From an uncultured Bacteroidales bacterium (GTDB taxonomy: Bacteria; Bacteroidota; Bacteroidia; Bacteroidales; UBA932), in assembly GCA_900321715.1 (NCBI GenBank), contig ONXC01000003.1, positions 62,001 to 126,000 on the forward strand: a stretch of 64,000 bases of DNA. Direction: 5' to 3'. A program made the position numbers and the translations under genes. Within the stretch, counting starts at the first letter, position 1. Every line of letters starts with the position of its first letter. Shown here piece by piece: positions 1 to 9,164 of this stretch. The notes under the pieces were generated by a model. The model did no database searches and had not been told where the DNA came from. It saw only the letters and a program-made list of their open reading frames with translations.

Positions 1-899
1 AGGCCAGGATGAAGGACGAGCAGGAGATCTCCTATGCCCTTGCCGATGGCACACGCGACAATCTGCAGGTAAGCGGAACCCTGAGGGCGTACATCCCTTG
101 GGGATTTGCAAAGGGAGGCATATCCTGGGGCTTTATCCCGCAGCTATCCTACGGCATCTCCAACAGCCTTTTTGACAACGCCACACGTGGTCTCACAATA
201 ACGGAAAAGGACCCTGAGACGGGAGAAATAAAGGCTTATGAATGGGATGAGGGCCATGTTCCGGCGTATGTTCCCATGCAGAGGCTTGGGATATCGGCCC
301 GAGGATATGTTATGAGATCAAGGGCACGCTCACAGGTGTATCCCCGCTGGGGAGCTGGCCTGGAGGCCGGATTCAACTTCCGCCCCGCAATGACAGGGAC
401 TTTCATCCCCAACGCCTACGTATATGCTTATGGGTATCTTCCCGGTATCTGGCGCACCCAGGGGCTAAGGCTCACAGGAACCTTCCAGCACAGGATAAAT
501 GTAAGCGACGACGTTTTCCAGCTTGGAGAACTCACGGCAAACACTCTTCCAAAGGGATTTTCATCGGCCGCAAAGCTGCAGACGGGACGCCTCTATCCCT
601 GGCAGCTCAATGCATCGGCCTCCTACGCCGTCCCTGTGTACGTTGGAGAAATAGCCCTGCCGCCAATTCTCTATATCAAGAACTTCCTCGTTATCCCCAA
701 TTTTGACTTCACGCTCCTTCCCGGAAATGACAACCTATGGAGCGCCGGGGCCGATATTACCGCGGAAATGGGTAAATTCATCGTGCCCTTCGACTGCTCC
801 CTGGGCGTTTCCGTCTCCTACCTTGGCGGAAGCGCATTTGACGCCGTGGGCCAGCGTGACCGCTGGTCCGTAGGGCTCATTATGAGTTACGATTTCTAG
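1..899 (+). CDS. C-terminal part of a large outer-membrane beta-barrel protein (5' end outside window)
   Basis: The reading frame is open to the left edge, so the first ATG at 9 need not be the true start and the gene is treated as partial. The visible roughly 296 residues consist of alternating polar/aromatic strands rich in Tyr, Gly and Phe. They end in Ser-Tyr-Asp-Phe, a terminal aromatic typical of barrels inserted by the BAM machinery. No enzymatic motif or plug domain is visible. It is probably the barrel domain of a larger Bacteroidetes surface protein; the substrate is unknown. It is convergent with the transporter gene next to it, overlapping by 4 bp at the stops. Confidence 0.6.
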   Translation, partial: ARMKDEQEISYALADGTRDNLQVSGTLRAYIPWGFAKGGISWGFIPQLSYGISNSLFDNATRGLTITEKDPETGEIKAYEWDEGHVPAYVPMQRLGISARGYVMRSRARSQVYPRWGAGLEAGFNFRPAMTGTFIPNAYVYAYGYLPGIWRTQGLRLTGTFQHRINVSDDVFQLGELTANTLPKGFSSAAKLQTGRLYPWQLNASASYAVPVYVGEIALPPILYIKNFLVIPNFDFTLLPGNDNLWSAGADITAEMGKFIVPFDCSLGVSVSYLGGSAFDAVGQRDRWSVGLIMSYDF

Positions 900-2197
900 C
901 CCAGGAGGATTGTCAGGAATATCCCCAGGATGCCTATAGGGGCAAAGTAACGGATAAGGAAGTAAACCACGTTAAATAGCGTACGATTGCGGGTGCCGCC
1001 GTTGGTAAGCTCGTCACGGACATCGGCCCGGGACATTTTCCAGCCCACGAACATGGCAAACAGGAGGCCGCCAAACGGCATAAGCCAGTCTGAGCAAAGG
1101 TGGTCAAGGAAGTCAAAGAAGCCGCCGGAAAGCGAGCACGCAACGCCAATTGCCCAAACAATGGCTCCAAGGCCGATAGTTGCCTTGGTCCTGCTCACGC
1201 CCTTTTCCTCCACAAGATACGCTACGCCCACTTCAAGAAGGGAAATTGAAGAAGTGAGGGCCGCAACAAGTACAGAAAGGAAGAAGAGGATGGAAATCAC
1301 CGCGCCAACCCAGGGAGTCATCTGGGAGAAGATATACGGCAGGGTGTCAAAGAGAAGGCCGGGACCCTGACCGGGCTGAATTCCCGCCGCAAAAACGGCC
1401 GGCATCACTGCAAAACCCGCAAGAAGCGCAAACAGGAGGTCAAAAACGGCCGTTCCGCCTGCCGAGACCATCAGATTCTCCTCCTTTGAAACGTAGGAAG
1501 CATATGTGAGGATGGTTCCTACGCCAAGGGACATTGAGAAGAACGCCTGTCCCATTGCCGATGTAATGACGGATGGGGTGATCTTTGAGAAATCCGGCTT
1601 CACAAGGTATTCTACACCCTTTCCAGCTCCAGGAAGAGTGAGGCCGAACACTACTATTATTATAATAAGGATAAAGAGAAGCGGCATAGTGACCTTTGTG
1701 AACCTCTCAATCCCCTTCTTTACGCCAAGGAGAATAACGATGGCCGTTCCCACCATAAATGCCGTATGCATGAAAATAGGCTCCCAGGTAGAGGAGAGAA
1801 GGCTTTCAAACAATCCGGTGGAATCCTGCGTAAATCGCAGCGTACAGGCTTTGAGGAGATAATCCACGGACCAGCCGCCCACAACGCTGTAGAAGCTGAG
1901 CAGAAGAAGAGGTGTGATTACGGTAATCATCCCCGCCCAGCGGTAATTGCTGCCGGGGGCAAGTTTACGCATAGCGCCAAAGGTACTGCTACCGCTCCGC
2001 CTGCCTATAACGCATTCCGACAGGAAAACGGGAATGGCAAGAAGGGCGCAAGCCACAATGTACACAAGAATAAAGGCCGCACCTCCGTTTTGGCCCACCA
2101 GATAGGGAAATCTCCAGATATTACCAAGGCCGATGGCCGATCCCGCCATGGCTAACACTACCGCCAACCTGCCGGTAAATTGTTCTCTCTTCTTCAT
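896..2197 (-). CDS. Sodium-dependent symporter of the SNF/NSS family
   Basis: A 433-residue polytopic inner-membrane protein. The N-terminus carries the NSS signature: a GSAIGLGNIWRFPY segment in the first helix, with the unwound Gly-rich stretch that binds Na+ and substrate. About eleven hydrophobic helices follow, as in bacterial members. The family cotransports amino acids or similar amines with Na+; the substrate cannot be read from sequence. The start is set at ATG 2197 rather than an upstream TTG at 2209, because a TAnnTTTG box lies on this strand at 2207-2214. The gene is divergent from thyA with only 44 bp between start codons. Confidence 0.9.
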   Translation of the reverse strand: MKKREQFTGRLAVVLAMAGSAIGLGNIWRFPYLVGQNGGAAFILVYIVACALLAIPVFLSECVIGRRSGSSTFGAMRKLAPGSNYRWAGMITVITPLLLLSFYSVVGGWSVDYLLKACTLRFTQDSTGLFESLLSSTWEPIFMHTAFMVGTAIVILLGVKKGIERFTKVTMPLLFILIIIIVVFGLTLPGAGKGVEYLVKPDFSKITPSVITSAMGQAFFSMSLGVGTILTYASYVSKEENLMVSAGGTAVFDLLFALLAGFAVMPAVFAAGIQPGQGPGLLFDTLPYIFSQMTPWVGAVISILFFLSVLVAALTSSISLLEVGVAYLVEEKGVSRTKATIGLGAIVWAIGVACSLSGGFFDFLDHLCSDWLMPFGGLLFAMFVGWKMSRADVRDELTNGGTRNRTLFNVVYFLIRYFAPIGILGIFLTILLG

Positions 2198-2206
2198 AAC
2201 CAATTG

Positions 2207-2214
2207 CAAAGATA
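2207..2214 (-). promoter_or_regulatory. -7 promoter box of the SNF transporter
   Basis: Minus-strand TATCTTTG matches the Bacteroidetes -7 consensus TAnnTTTG. It ends 9 nt before ATG 2197, so the transcript would have almost no leader. Confidence 0.6.
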
Positions 2215-2227
2215 TTGATTTATTTTG

Positions 2228-2235
2228 TAAATTTG
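2228..2235 (+). promoter_or_regulatory. -7 promoter box of thyA
   Basis: TAAATTTG matches TAnnTTTG. A TTG at 2204-2206, 21 bp upstream, fits the -33 element. The box ends 6 nt before the thyA ATG, so a leaderless mRNA is expected. Confidence 0.65.
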
Positions 2236-2241
2236 TGAATT

Positions 2242-3036
2242 ATGCAACAGTATCTAGACCTACTCCGCCACATAAGGGAAAACGGCGTAATGAAGGAAGA
2301 CCGCACCGGCACCGGAACGCAGAGCGTGTTCGGGTATCAGATGCGCTTCAATCTCCAGGACGGCTTCCCGCTCTTAACCACCAAGAAGGTTCACCTCAAA
2401 AGTATCATCCATGAGCTGCTCTGGTTTATCTCCGGAGACACTAACATTGGCTATTTACGGGAGAACGGCGTAACCATATGGGATGAATGGGCCGACGAAC
2501 ACGGGAATTTGGGTCCCGTCTATGGCCACCAATGGCGCTCTTGGTCTTGTCCCAACGGTAAGGCAATCGACCAATTATCGGAGGTAATCAACCTGATACA
2601 ACACAACCCAAACTCCAGAAGAATGCTGGTAACCGCCTGGAATCCCGCAGAAGTGGACCAAATGGCCCTTCCTCCGTGCCACTGCCTGTTCCAATTCTAT
2701 GTGGCAAATGGAAAACTTTCCTGCCAGCTATACCAGAGAAGCGCAGATGTATTCCTAGGGGTGCCGTTCAATATTGCTTCTTACGCTCTCCTTACCATGA
2801 TGATAGCTCAGGTGTGCGGCCTTGAGCCCGGAGAGTTTATCCATACAACCGGAGACACCCACATTTACAAGAACCACTTTGACCAGGTTGCCCTTCAGCT
2901 CTCACGTGAGCCCCGTAAGCTCCCCACAATGAAGCTTAATCCTGACGTGAAGTCCATCTTTGACTTCAAGTATGAAGACTTCACCCTGGAAGGCTATGAC
3001 CCCTGGCCCGCAATCAAAGCACCTGTAGCTGTATAG
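2242..3036 (+). CDS. thyA: Thymidylate synthase
   Basis: 264 residues, the same length as the Escherichia coli enzyme. It methylates dUMP to dTMP using methylene-tetrahydrofolate and releases dihydrofolate. The nucleophile is Cys146 in the LPPCHC motif; the phosphate-binding arginines (RTGTGT near 21, RR near 126) and the GDTHIY dUMP-binding segment are present. It is followed after 1 bp by the dihydrofolate-reductase fusion, which would recycle the dihydrofolate it produces. The promoter box lies immediately before the start codon. Confidence 0.97.
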   Translation: MQQYLDLLRHIRENGVMKEDRTGTGTQSVFGYQMRFNLQDGFPLLTTKKVHLKSIIHELLWFISGDTNIGYLRENGVTIWDEWADEHGNLGPVYGHQWRSWSCPNGKAIDQLSEVINLIQHNPNSRRMLVTAWNPAEVDQMALPPCHCLFQFYVANGKLSCQLYQRSADVFLGVPFNIASYALLTMMIAQVCGLEPGEFIHTTGDTHIYKNHFDQVALQLSREPRKLPTMKLNPDVKSIFDFKYEDFTLEGYDPWPAIKAPVAV

Positions 3037-3037
3037 T

Positions 3038-4564
3038 ATGAAAAAATGTCTTATTGTTGCCATCGCGGATAACTATGGCATCGGCGTAAAGAACCAGCTG
3101 CCCTGGCATATCTCTGAAGACCTCCAGTACTTCAAGAACACCACTCGCGGATACCCCGTGATCATGGGCCGTAGCACGTACTTTTCTATCGGCCGTCCTC
3201 TTCCCGGGCGTAAGAACATTGTGCTCAACCTTGGCGGAGACCCTATTCCGGAGGTTACTTGCGTGTATTCTTTTGAGGAGGCCTACCGTGAGGCGGAGGC
3301 TACGGGTAAGGATAAGTGCTTTATCATCGGCGGCGCATCAGTCTACAAGATGGCCATGCCTGAGATGGATCTCCTCTATATTACTCACGTTCACACTGAG
3401 GTCAAGGACGCAGATGTTTTCTTCCCTGTCATCAGCCCGGATGTCTGGGAGAGGGAAAGCACGTCAGAGACCCATACAGACCCGGAGACCGGCTTCAAGT
3501 TTGAATTTGCAGTTTACCACAAGAAAATGAATATCACTAAAGAACTTTGGGGCAAAACCCCTGAGGGTAAGGAAATCTTCCGCTACACCCTCAAAAACGC
3601 TTCAGGAGCATCTGTACAGCTGTCAAGCCTTGGCGCAGCCATCACTTCAATCATGGTTCCGGACAAAGCCGGAAAACTTGGAGAAGTGGTGCTTGGATAT
3701 GCCAACGCCATGGATTATATGGCCGATGGCCCCTGCGCCGGAAAAATACCCGGCCGTTACGCCAACCGCATCGCAAAGGGTAAGTTCACCCTTGACGGCG
3801 TAGAGTACACGCTTCCTATAAATAATGGTCCCAACCACCTTCACGGCGGCCCCAAGGGCTTCCAGAACCAGGTTTGGGAAAGCCGCGTTGTGGATAACGC
3901 CGTAGAGTTCATGTATTTTGCTGAGGACGGAGAGGCCGGTTTCCCCGGCAACCTCAAGGTTGTTGCACACTACACCTGGGGAGAGGACAATTCCCTTAAG
4001 CTTGTCCTTACCGCAGAAACTGATAAACCCACTGTGGTGAATCTTACCAACCACGTCTATTTCAACCTAGATGGGGAAGGCTCCGTTCTGGATCACAAAC
4101 TTGAGCTGAATGCCTCCCAGTGGCTTCCTACAGATAATACACTCATCCCTACTGGCGCCGCGGAAGACGTTGCCGGAACCCCCATGGACTTTGTTGAGGC
4201 AAAGAGAATCGGCCAGGATATTAATGCCGATTTCCCCGCACTCAAGTACGGCAAGGGCTACGACAACTGCTACCTTATTGACGGCGCAATGCCTGGCCAG
4301 TTAACCACTGCCGCAGAACTATGGGGCGCAAAGAGCGGCCGTCATCTGGAGGTTCTCACCACCCAGCCCGCCGTTCAGGTTTATACCGGCAATTGGCTCA
4401 ATGGCTGCCCCAAAGGCCGTCTGGGCCAGGAATATCATGACTATGATGCTGTAGCCATCGAGTGCCAGCACTGCCCGGATTCACCCAACCAGCCCGGCTT
4501 CCCCAGCACCGTTCTCCGTCCCGGCGAGGTCCTGGAAGAAGCCATTATCTGGGCGTTTGACTAA
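3038..4564 (+). CDS. Dihydrofolate reductase fused to aldose 1-epimerase (mutarotase)
   Basis: One uninterrupted 508-residue frame. Residues 1 to about 163 are a full DHFR: the LPWH active-site loop, the acidic residue in ISEDLQYF, GRSTYFSIGRPLPGR, and a FIIGGASVY NADPH-binding segment. From Met164, directly after the usual DHFR end, runs a complete galactose-mutarotase domain with KIPGRYANRIAKG, NNGPNHLHGG, the catalytic-His region NLTNHVYFNL and the Glu-containing AIECQH motif. The two activities belong to unrelated pathways. An internal ATG at 3527 could also produce the epimerase alone. Domain identities are secure; whether the fused polypeptide is the functional product is inference. It sits between thyA and mutS in an operon. 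Confidence 0.9.
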   Translation: MKKCLIVAIADNYGIGVKNQLPWHISEDLQYFKNTTRGYPVIMGRSTYFSIGRPLPGRKNIVLNLGGDPIPEVTCVYSFEEAYREAEATGKDKCFIIGGASVYKMAMPEMDLLYITHVHTEVKDADVFFPVISPDVWERESTSETHTDPETGFKFEFAVYHKKMNITKELWGKTPEGKEIFRYTLKNASGASVQLSSLGAAITSIMVPDKAGKLGEVVLGYANAMDYMADGPCAGKIPGRYANRIAKGKFTLDGVEYTLPINNGPNHLHGGPKGFQNQVWESRVVDNAVEFMYFAEDGEAGFPGNLKVVAHYTWGEDNSLKLVLTAETDKPTVVNLTNHVYFNLDGEGSVLDHKLELNASQWLPTDNTLIPTGAAEDVAGTPMDFVEAKRIGQDINADFPALKYGKGYDNCYLIDGAMPGQLTTAAELWGAKSGRHLEVLTTQPAVQVYTGNWLNGCPKGRLGQEYHDYDAVAIECQHCPDSPNQPGFPSTVLRPGEVLEEAIIWAFD

Positions 4565-4572
4565 TTTCTCCT

Positions 4573-7200
4573 ATGGCAAAGATTGCAGAAGATACCCCAA
4601 TGCTGAAGCATTACTTCGAGGTGAAATCCCAGCACCCGGAGGCCATCCTGCTGTACAGAGTGGGAGACTTTTTTGAATGCTATTCAGACGATGCAATCAC
4701 CGCCGTAAAGGTTCTGGGGCTTGTCCAGACCAAGAAATCAAATGGGGAAAAGGGCCCGGTTGCTATGGCCGGTTTTCCTCACCACGCCCTTGAAAACTAC
4801 CTCACAAAACTGGTACGTGCTGGCTACAAAGTGGCCGTCTGTGACCAGTTGGAGGACCCCAAATTTGCCAAAAAACTTGTAAAGCGCGGCATCACGGAGA
4901 TTGTAACGCCCGGTATCTCCTTTGGAGAGAATATGCTGGACGTGAAGGAAAACAACTTCCTGTGCGGCCTTACCATTGAAAAGCACCTCTGCGGAGCTGC
5001 ATTCCTGGATGTTTCCACCGGTCAGTTCCAGGTGGCGCAGGGAACGCTGGATTACATAGGGACCCTCCTTGGCTCTATGAAGCCGCGTGAGCTTGTGGTT
5101 CAAAGGGGCTATGAGAAAGGTCTCAAAGACCGTTTCGGGGACTTTTACACCACATCCATTGACGAATGGGCGTTTGTATATGACGCCGCAGTGGAACGCC
5201 TGAAGAGGCAACTTGGCGTTGAAAGCCTCAAAGGTTTTGCCATAGATCCGTACCCGCTTGGCGTCTGCAGCGCCGGCGCCCTGCTTGTATATCTGGAGCA
5301 GACCCAGCATACCGGACTTAAGAACATCTGCTCAATCGGCCGTATTGATGAAGCCCGCTTTGTGTGGATGGATAAGTTCACTCTAAGGAACCTGGAAGTG
5401 TTCCAGAGTGCCTCTGGAGCGGCGGGAGTTCCTCTTGTGGAACCCCTTGATAAATGTTCCACGCCCATGGGCGCACGTATGCTCAGGAACTGGCTGGCCA
5501 TGCCAATCATGGACCTGAAGGAGCTAAACGCCCGCTATGACATTGTGGAACACTTTGTGGGCGCTCCGGAACTCCTGGAGGCCACGCAGGAAGACCTTGG
5601 AAAACTAGGAGACATAGAGCGTATCCTTGGCCGCATCGCTTCCGGGAAGGCCATGCCCCGCGAGGTGATGCAGCTTGGAAGGGCTTTGGCTTTATCGGCC
5701 CCCATTAGAGAAAGACTGGCCGATGGCCCCGAAGCCCTTACAAAACTTCTCAAGGGGATGAAAAGCTGCGCCGCCCTTGTGAAGGAAATCCAGCGCGTGA
5801 TGGCAGCGGAACCGGCAATCCAGATAGGCAAGGGACCGGTTATCGGAACGGGTGTAGACGCAGAACTGGATGAACTGAGGAGCCTTAGCGCCGGAGGCAA
5901 GGATTACCTTCTCCAAATGCAGCAGAGAGAAGCGGAAAGAACCGGCATAAGTAGCCTTAAGATAGCCTACAACAACGTTTTTGGCTATTATATTGAGGTC
6001 CGTAACGCCTATAAGGATCAAGTCCCGCCGGAGTGGATCCGTAAGCAAACACTGGTCAATGCAGAGCGCTATATCACGGAGGAACTCAAGGAGTACGAGG
6101 AAAAAATCCTCACTGCAGAAGACAAGATCCTGGCAATAGAGCAGGCTCTTTTCACTAATTTAATTGTCCAGATCCAGTCATTCATCCCGGATATCCAGAC
6201 AAACAGCCGCATCCTTGCAAAGCTGGATGTGCTGGCAGGGTTTGCGGAACAAGCGGTCCAGATGCATTACTGCCGCCCGGAAATGAACGACTCCAAGGTG
6301 CTGGACATCCGCCAGGGCCGTCATCCCGTGATAGAGACCCTTATGCCCGCCGGGGAAGAGTACGTCCCCAATGACGTATATCTGGACGCTACGGAGCAGC
6401 AGATTATCATTCTCACAGGTCCCAACATGGCCGGTAAGAGCGCCCTGCTGCGCCAGACCGCCCTCATTGTGCTGATGGCTCAGTGCGGCTCATTTGTGCC
6501 GGCGGCAGAGGCTCATATAGGCTATTTTGACAAGATTTTCACGCGTGTAGGTGCCTCTGACAACATTTCCCGTGGAGAATCCACCTTTATGGTAGAGATG
6601 CTGGAAACGGCAATGATCCTCAATAACCTCAGCGCAAGGTCCCTGGTCCTTCTGGATGAAATCGGCCGCGGAACCTCCACCTACGACGGTATGTCTATTG
6701 CCCGCGGAATTGTGGAGTTTATCCACGAATACGGCAAGGGCGCAAAGACTCTTTTCGCCACCCATTATCATGAACTGAATGACCTGGAAGGCATTTTCCC
6801 TCGCGTGAAGAACTTCCACGTAGCCGTGAAGGAAGTGGGCAAGGAGGTCATCTTCCTCCGCAAGTTAAGGGAAGGCGGCACTGCCCATAGTTTCGGTATC
6901 CACGTTGCCCGTATGGCCGGAATGCCCCAGCAGGTCCTGGAAAGCGCTGAACGCACCCTGAAGGCCCTGGAGAACAGTCAGGCCCTGGAAAAAATAGGGG
7001 CCCTCACTCCCGTGAAGCCCCATAATGTGAAGGAAGGACGCGTAGAGAAAGACGGCTCCATCCAGCTTTCTATGTTCCAACTTGACGATCCCCTTCTGGA
7101 GTCCCTGAGGGACCGTCTCAATTCAGTAGACCTCAACAACCTTACCCCGCTTCAGGCCTTTGACCTTCTGAGGGCAATGAAGGAGGAGCTGGGAATCTAA
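4573..7200 (+). CDS. mutS: DNA mismatch repair protein MutS
   Basis: 875 residues, normal for MutS1. The N-terminal mismatch-recognition domain has GDFFECYSDDA, the Phe-x-Glu reading motif in a Phe-Phe-Glu variant. Connector, lever and clamp domains follow. The ATPase domain has Walker A GPNMAGKS near 616-623, a Walker B LLDEIGRGTSTYDG segment and ATHYHEL. It starts 8 bp after the DHFR fusion and is the last gene of the thyA operon. Its stop overlaps the stop of the convergent lipoprotein gene by 4 bp. Confidence 0.97.
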   Translation: MAKIAEDTPMLKHYFEVKSQHPEAILLYRVGDFFECYSDDAITAVKVLGLVQTKKSNGEKGPVAMAGFPHHALENYLTKLVRAGYKVAVCDQLEDPKFAKKLVKRGITEIVTPGISFGENMLDVKENNFLCGLTIEKHLCGAAFLDVSTGQFQVAQGTLDYIGTLLGSMKPRELVVQRGYEKGLKDRFGDFYTTSIDEWAFVYDAAVERLKRQLGVESLKGFAIDPYPLGVCSAGALLVYLEQTQHTGLKNICSIGRIDEARFVWMDKFTLRNLEVFQSASGAAGVPLVEPLDKCSTPMGARMLRNWLAMPIMDLKELNARYDIVEHFVGAPELLEATQEDLGKLGDIERILGRIASGKAMPREVMQLGRALALSAPIRERLADGPEALTKLLKGMKSCAALVKEIQRVMAAEPAIQIGKGPVIGTGVDAELDELRSLSAGGKDYLLQMQQREAERTGISSLKIAYNNVFGYYIEVRNAYKDQVPPEWIRKQTLVNAERYITEELKEYEEKILTAEDKILAIEQALFTNLIVQIQSFIPDIQTNSRILAKLDVLAGFAEQAVQMHYCRPEMNDSKVLDIRQGRHPVIETLMPAGEEYVPNDVYLDATEQQIIILTGPNMAGKSALLRQTALIVLMAQCGSFVPAAEAHIGYFDKIFTRVGASDNISRGESTFMVEMLETAMILNNLSARSLVLLDEIGRGTSTYDGMSIARGIVEFIHEYGKGAKTLFATHYHELNDLEGIFPRVKNFHVAVKEVGKEVIFLRKLREGGTAHSFGIHVARMAGMPQQVLESAERTLKALENSQALEKIGALTPVKPHNVKEGRVEKDGSIQLSMFQLDDPLLESLRDRLNSVDLNNLTPLQAFDLLRAMKEELGI

Positions 7201-7649
7201 AAGTCCGTTCCGTGCTTTTCGTTGTAAACGGTTATCTCTGCGTCTGAAAGAACTATTCCAAGATAATGGAATAGCTTTTTCTCATCCCACCCGAATTTCT
7301 CTATAAGAGTCTGCTCAAGATTCTCACTCTTTTCGCACGATTCATGACTTTGGGCTGTGTCGCCTTCGTAACACGCCTTCGTAAGAATGCCGGAATAATC
7401 CCGAATGGCTGCTTTTTCTTCCTCGGTAAGATTATCGCTCTCAAGAGTGTCCTGAATTTTGAGTTTCCAAAGATCGGCCTTTTCCTCAGGAGAAAGATTC
7501 TTGACATATTCGTCCAGAGCTATAAAATCCATGGATACAAGCTCTGTACGTATACCGTCATTTGCGCTTGAACCCTTCTTCTGCTTACATGAAACCAGAG
7601 TCAGGGTTGCAAGAGTCAGACAAATCAAATAAATAAGAACTTTTTTCAT
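7197..7649 (-). CDS. Small lipoprotein of unknown function
   Basis: 150 residues starting at ATG 7649. A signal peptide ends in a lipobox LVSC, so lipidation at Cys21 or so is expected. The mature part is short, charged and mostly helical in character, with three further cysteines (CYEGD and CEKSE region). A vague resemblance to the 'fulvocin C-related' small proteins of Bacteroidetes was considered but cannot be verified. Its base composition is lower in G+C than its neighbours. It has its own promoter box and ends inside the mutS stop region. Confidence 0.7.
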   Translation of the reverse strand: MKKVLIYLICLTLATLTLVSCKQKKGSSANDGIRTELVSMDFIALDEYVKNLSPEEKADLWKLKIQDTLESDNLTEEEKAAIRDYSGILTKACYEGDTAQSHESCEKSENLEQTLIEKFGWDEKKLFHYLGIVLSDAEITVYNEKHGTDF

Positions 7650-7670
7650 AGAAAGTGGTTTTTGATATTG

Positions 7671-7678
7671 CAAATGTA
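7671..7678 (-). promoter_or_regulatory. -7 promoter box of the small lipoprotein
   Basis: Minus-strand TACATTTG matches TAnnTTTG. It lies 21 nt upstream of ATG 7649. Confidence 0.55.
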
Positions 7679-7718
7679 AGTGTTTTTCCCCCCAAAAAAA
7701 AGTATTTTGGACAATGTG

Positions 7719-7817
7719 GGGCTGCTGGTAACCGAAAATCCCGTGTTTTTAGGTAACGAACGGCCCAAAGGGCCGCGTGTAACCGGAAAACCTCCATTTT
7801 TCGGTTACCAGCAGCCC
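7719..7817. repeat. Large intergenic inverted repeat with repeated GGTAACCG motifs
   Basis: A perfect 20-bp inverted pair lies at 7719-7738 (GGGCTGCTGGTAACCGAAAA) and 7798-7817. Between the arms are a second hairpin with stem CGGCCC/GGGCCG and two more degenerate copies of the GGTAACCGAAAA motif at about 7752 and 7778. The element fills the space between two divergent promoters. It is too G+C-rich and symmetric to be chance. It could be a structured RNA, a repeat-family member or an operator cluster; nothing in the sequence decides between these. Confidence 0.75.
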
Positions 7818-7856
7818 AGGGAATTTTTGTGGCGGGAAGAATCAGAAAAAAAGGCG

Positions 7857-7864
7857 TATATTTG
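7857..7864 (+). promoter_or_regulatory. -7 promoter box of the glycosyltransferase operon
   Basis: TATATTTG matches TAnnTTTG. It ends 7 nt before ATG 7872, again predicting a leaderless transcript and supporting that start over the in-frame upstream ATGs. Confidence 0.6.
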
Positions 7865-7871
7865 TATGTTT

Positions 7872-9164
7872 ATGCGCCGCGTACTTGTAATATCGTATTA
7901 TTGGCCGCCGTCTGGCGGTTCAGGCGTGCAGCGCTGGGTGAAGTTTGTAAAGTACCTGCCCTCAGAGGGCTGGGAGCCAGTGGTTTTTGCACCGGAGAAT
8001 GCCGATTACCCCGCGCTTGATCCATCCCTTGGGGCCGAGGTCCCGGCCGATGTTGAGGTTCTTCGCGGCCGCATCTGGGAACCCTACGCAGCATACCGCA
8101 AACTCACCGGCGCCAAAAGCACCCAGGTAACGGAGATTTCCAGCGGCAAAAAGACCTTCAAGCAGCGCCTGAGCCTGTGGATAAGGGCAAATCTGTTTAT
8201 CCCGGACCCGCGCGTTGGCTGGGTGAAGCCAAGCGTAAAAACGCTGCTGCAGTACCTTCAGGAGCATCCCGTAGACGCTATTGTCACCACGGGGCCGCCG
8301 CATTCCGTGCATCTTATCGGCCAGAAACTCCATAAGAAAACGGGCATTCCATGGATTCCGGATTTCCGTGATCCCTGGAGCCGGATGTATTACCTCAGGT
8401 ACCTTCCCATGACCGCCGCCACCTGGCGGAAACTCTGCGCCCAGGAGCAGGCCGTGCTGGATGAGTGCTCCACCGTCCTTGCCTGCACACCTCTGGTTCA
8501 GGAAGAGTTCCAGGCCCAGACAAAAACGCCCGTTGCAATGATAACCAACGGGTTTGACGAAGAAGATTTCACAGGCTCCGTCCCTAAGGCCGATACCCGT
8601 TTCAACATAACCCACACCGGCCTTTTTGCGGCCGACGGCAACCCTTTCACCCTCTGGAAAGTGCTGGGAGATATTATGGCCTCCGTGCCGGGATTCAGTG
8701 AAGAACTACGCCTACGTCTTGTTGGAAAAGTGGACAGGGAGGTGCTGGAGGCCATAAAAGCAGCCGGTCTGGAAAGTTATGTAGTGGCACTTGGCCCCAC
8801 GGACCACGCCACGGCAGTGAAAGAGCAAAGATCGGCCAGTATCCTTATCCTGCCCCTCAGGAACGACCCCCTGTACAGGCCCATCCTTCCCGGAAAACTC
8901 TTCGAGTACCTGGCTTCGCGCCGCCCCATCCTTGGAATAGGCCAGGAAGACGGCGCCATGGCCCGCGTAATAGGTGCCGCAAAAGCCGGCATTACGGCCG
9001 ATTGGAACCACGAAACCGCCATGAGGGAGTTCCTTGAAAATGCCTTTAGGCAGCACTGTGAGGGCGGTGTCCCAGAGACAAAGGGTAATATCGGCCAGTA
9101 TTCACGCCGCGCTACAACCCATGAGCTTGCGGCCCTCTTAAGTAAAGTTACTGCTAATGAATAA
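7872..9164 (+). CDS. Glycosyltransferase, GT4-like
   Basis: 430 residues from ATG 7872; the frame is open further upstream, but the promoter box at 7857-7864 rules out earlier starts. It begins with a Rossmann strand followed by YYWPPSGGSGVQRW, typical of the N-terminal acceptor half of GT-B enzymes. The TTGPPHSVH and DFRDPW segments and a C-terminal PLRNDPLYRPILPGKLFEYLA donor-binding region with a Lys-Glu pair match GT4-like family members of Bacteroidetes. It probably adds a sugar to a surface glycan on the inner-membrane face. It overlaps the next gene by 8 bp. Confidence 0.85.
   Translation: MRRVLVISYYWPPSGGSGVQRWVKFVKYLPSEGWEPVVFAPENADYPALDPSLGAEVPADVEVLRGRIWEPYAAYRKLTGAKSTQVTEISSGKKTFKQRLSLWIRANLFIPDPRVGWVKPSVKTLLQYLQEHPVDAIVTTGPPHSVHLIGQKLHKKTGIPWIPDFRDPWSRMYYLRYLPMTAATWRKLCAQEQAVLDECSTVLACTPLVQEEFQAQTKTPVAMITNGFDEEDFTGSVPKADTRFNITHTGLFAADGNPFTLWKVLGDIMASVPGFSEELRLRLVGKVDREVLEAIKAAGLESYVVALGPTDHATAVKEQRSASILILPLRNDPLYRPILPGKLFEYLASRRPILGIGQEDGAMARVIGAAKAGITADWNHETAMREFLENAFRQHCEGGVPETKGNIGQYSRRATTHELAALLSKVTANE

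Noticed and set aside
2207..2209. TTG at 2209 as start of the SNF transporter
   Set aside because: It overlaps the promoter box at 2207-2214; ATG at 2197 gives the usual family N-terminus.
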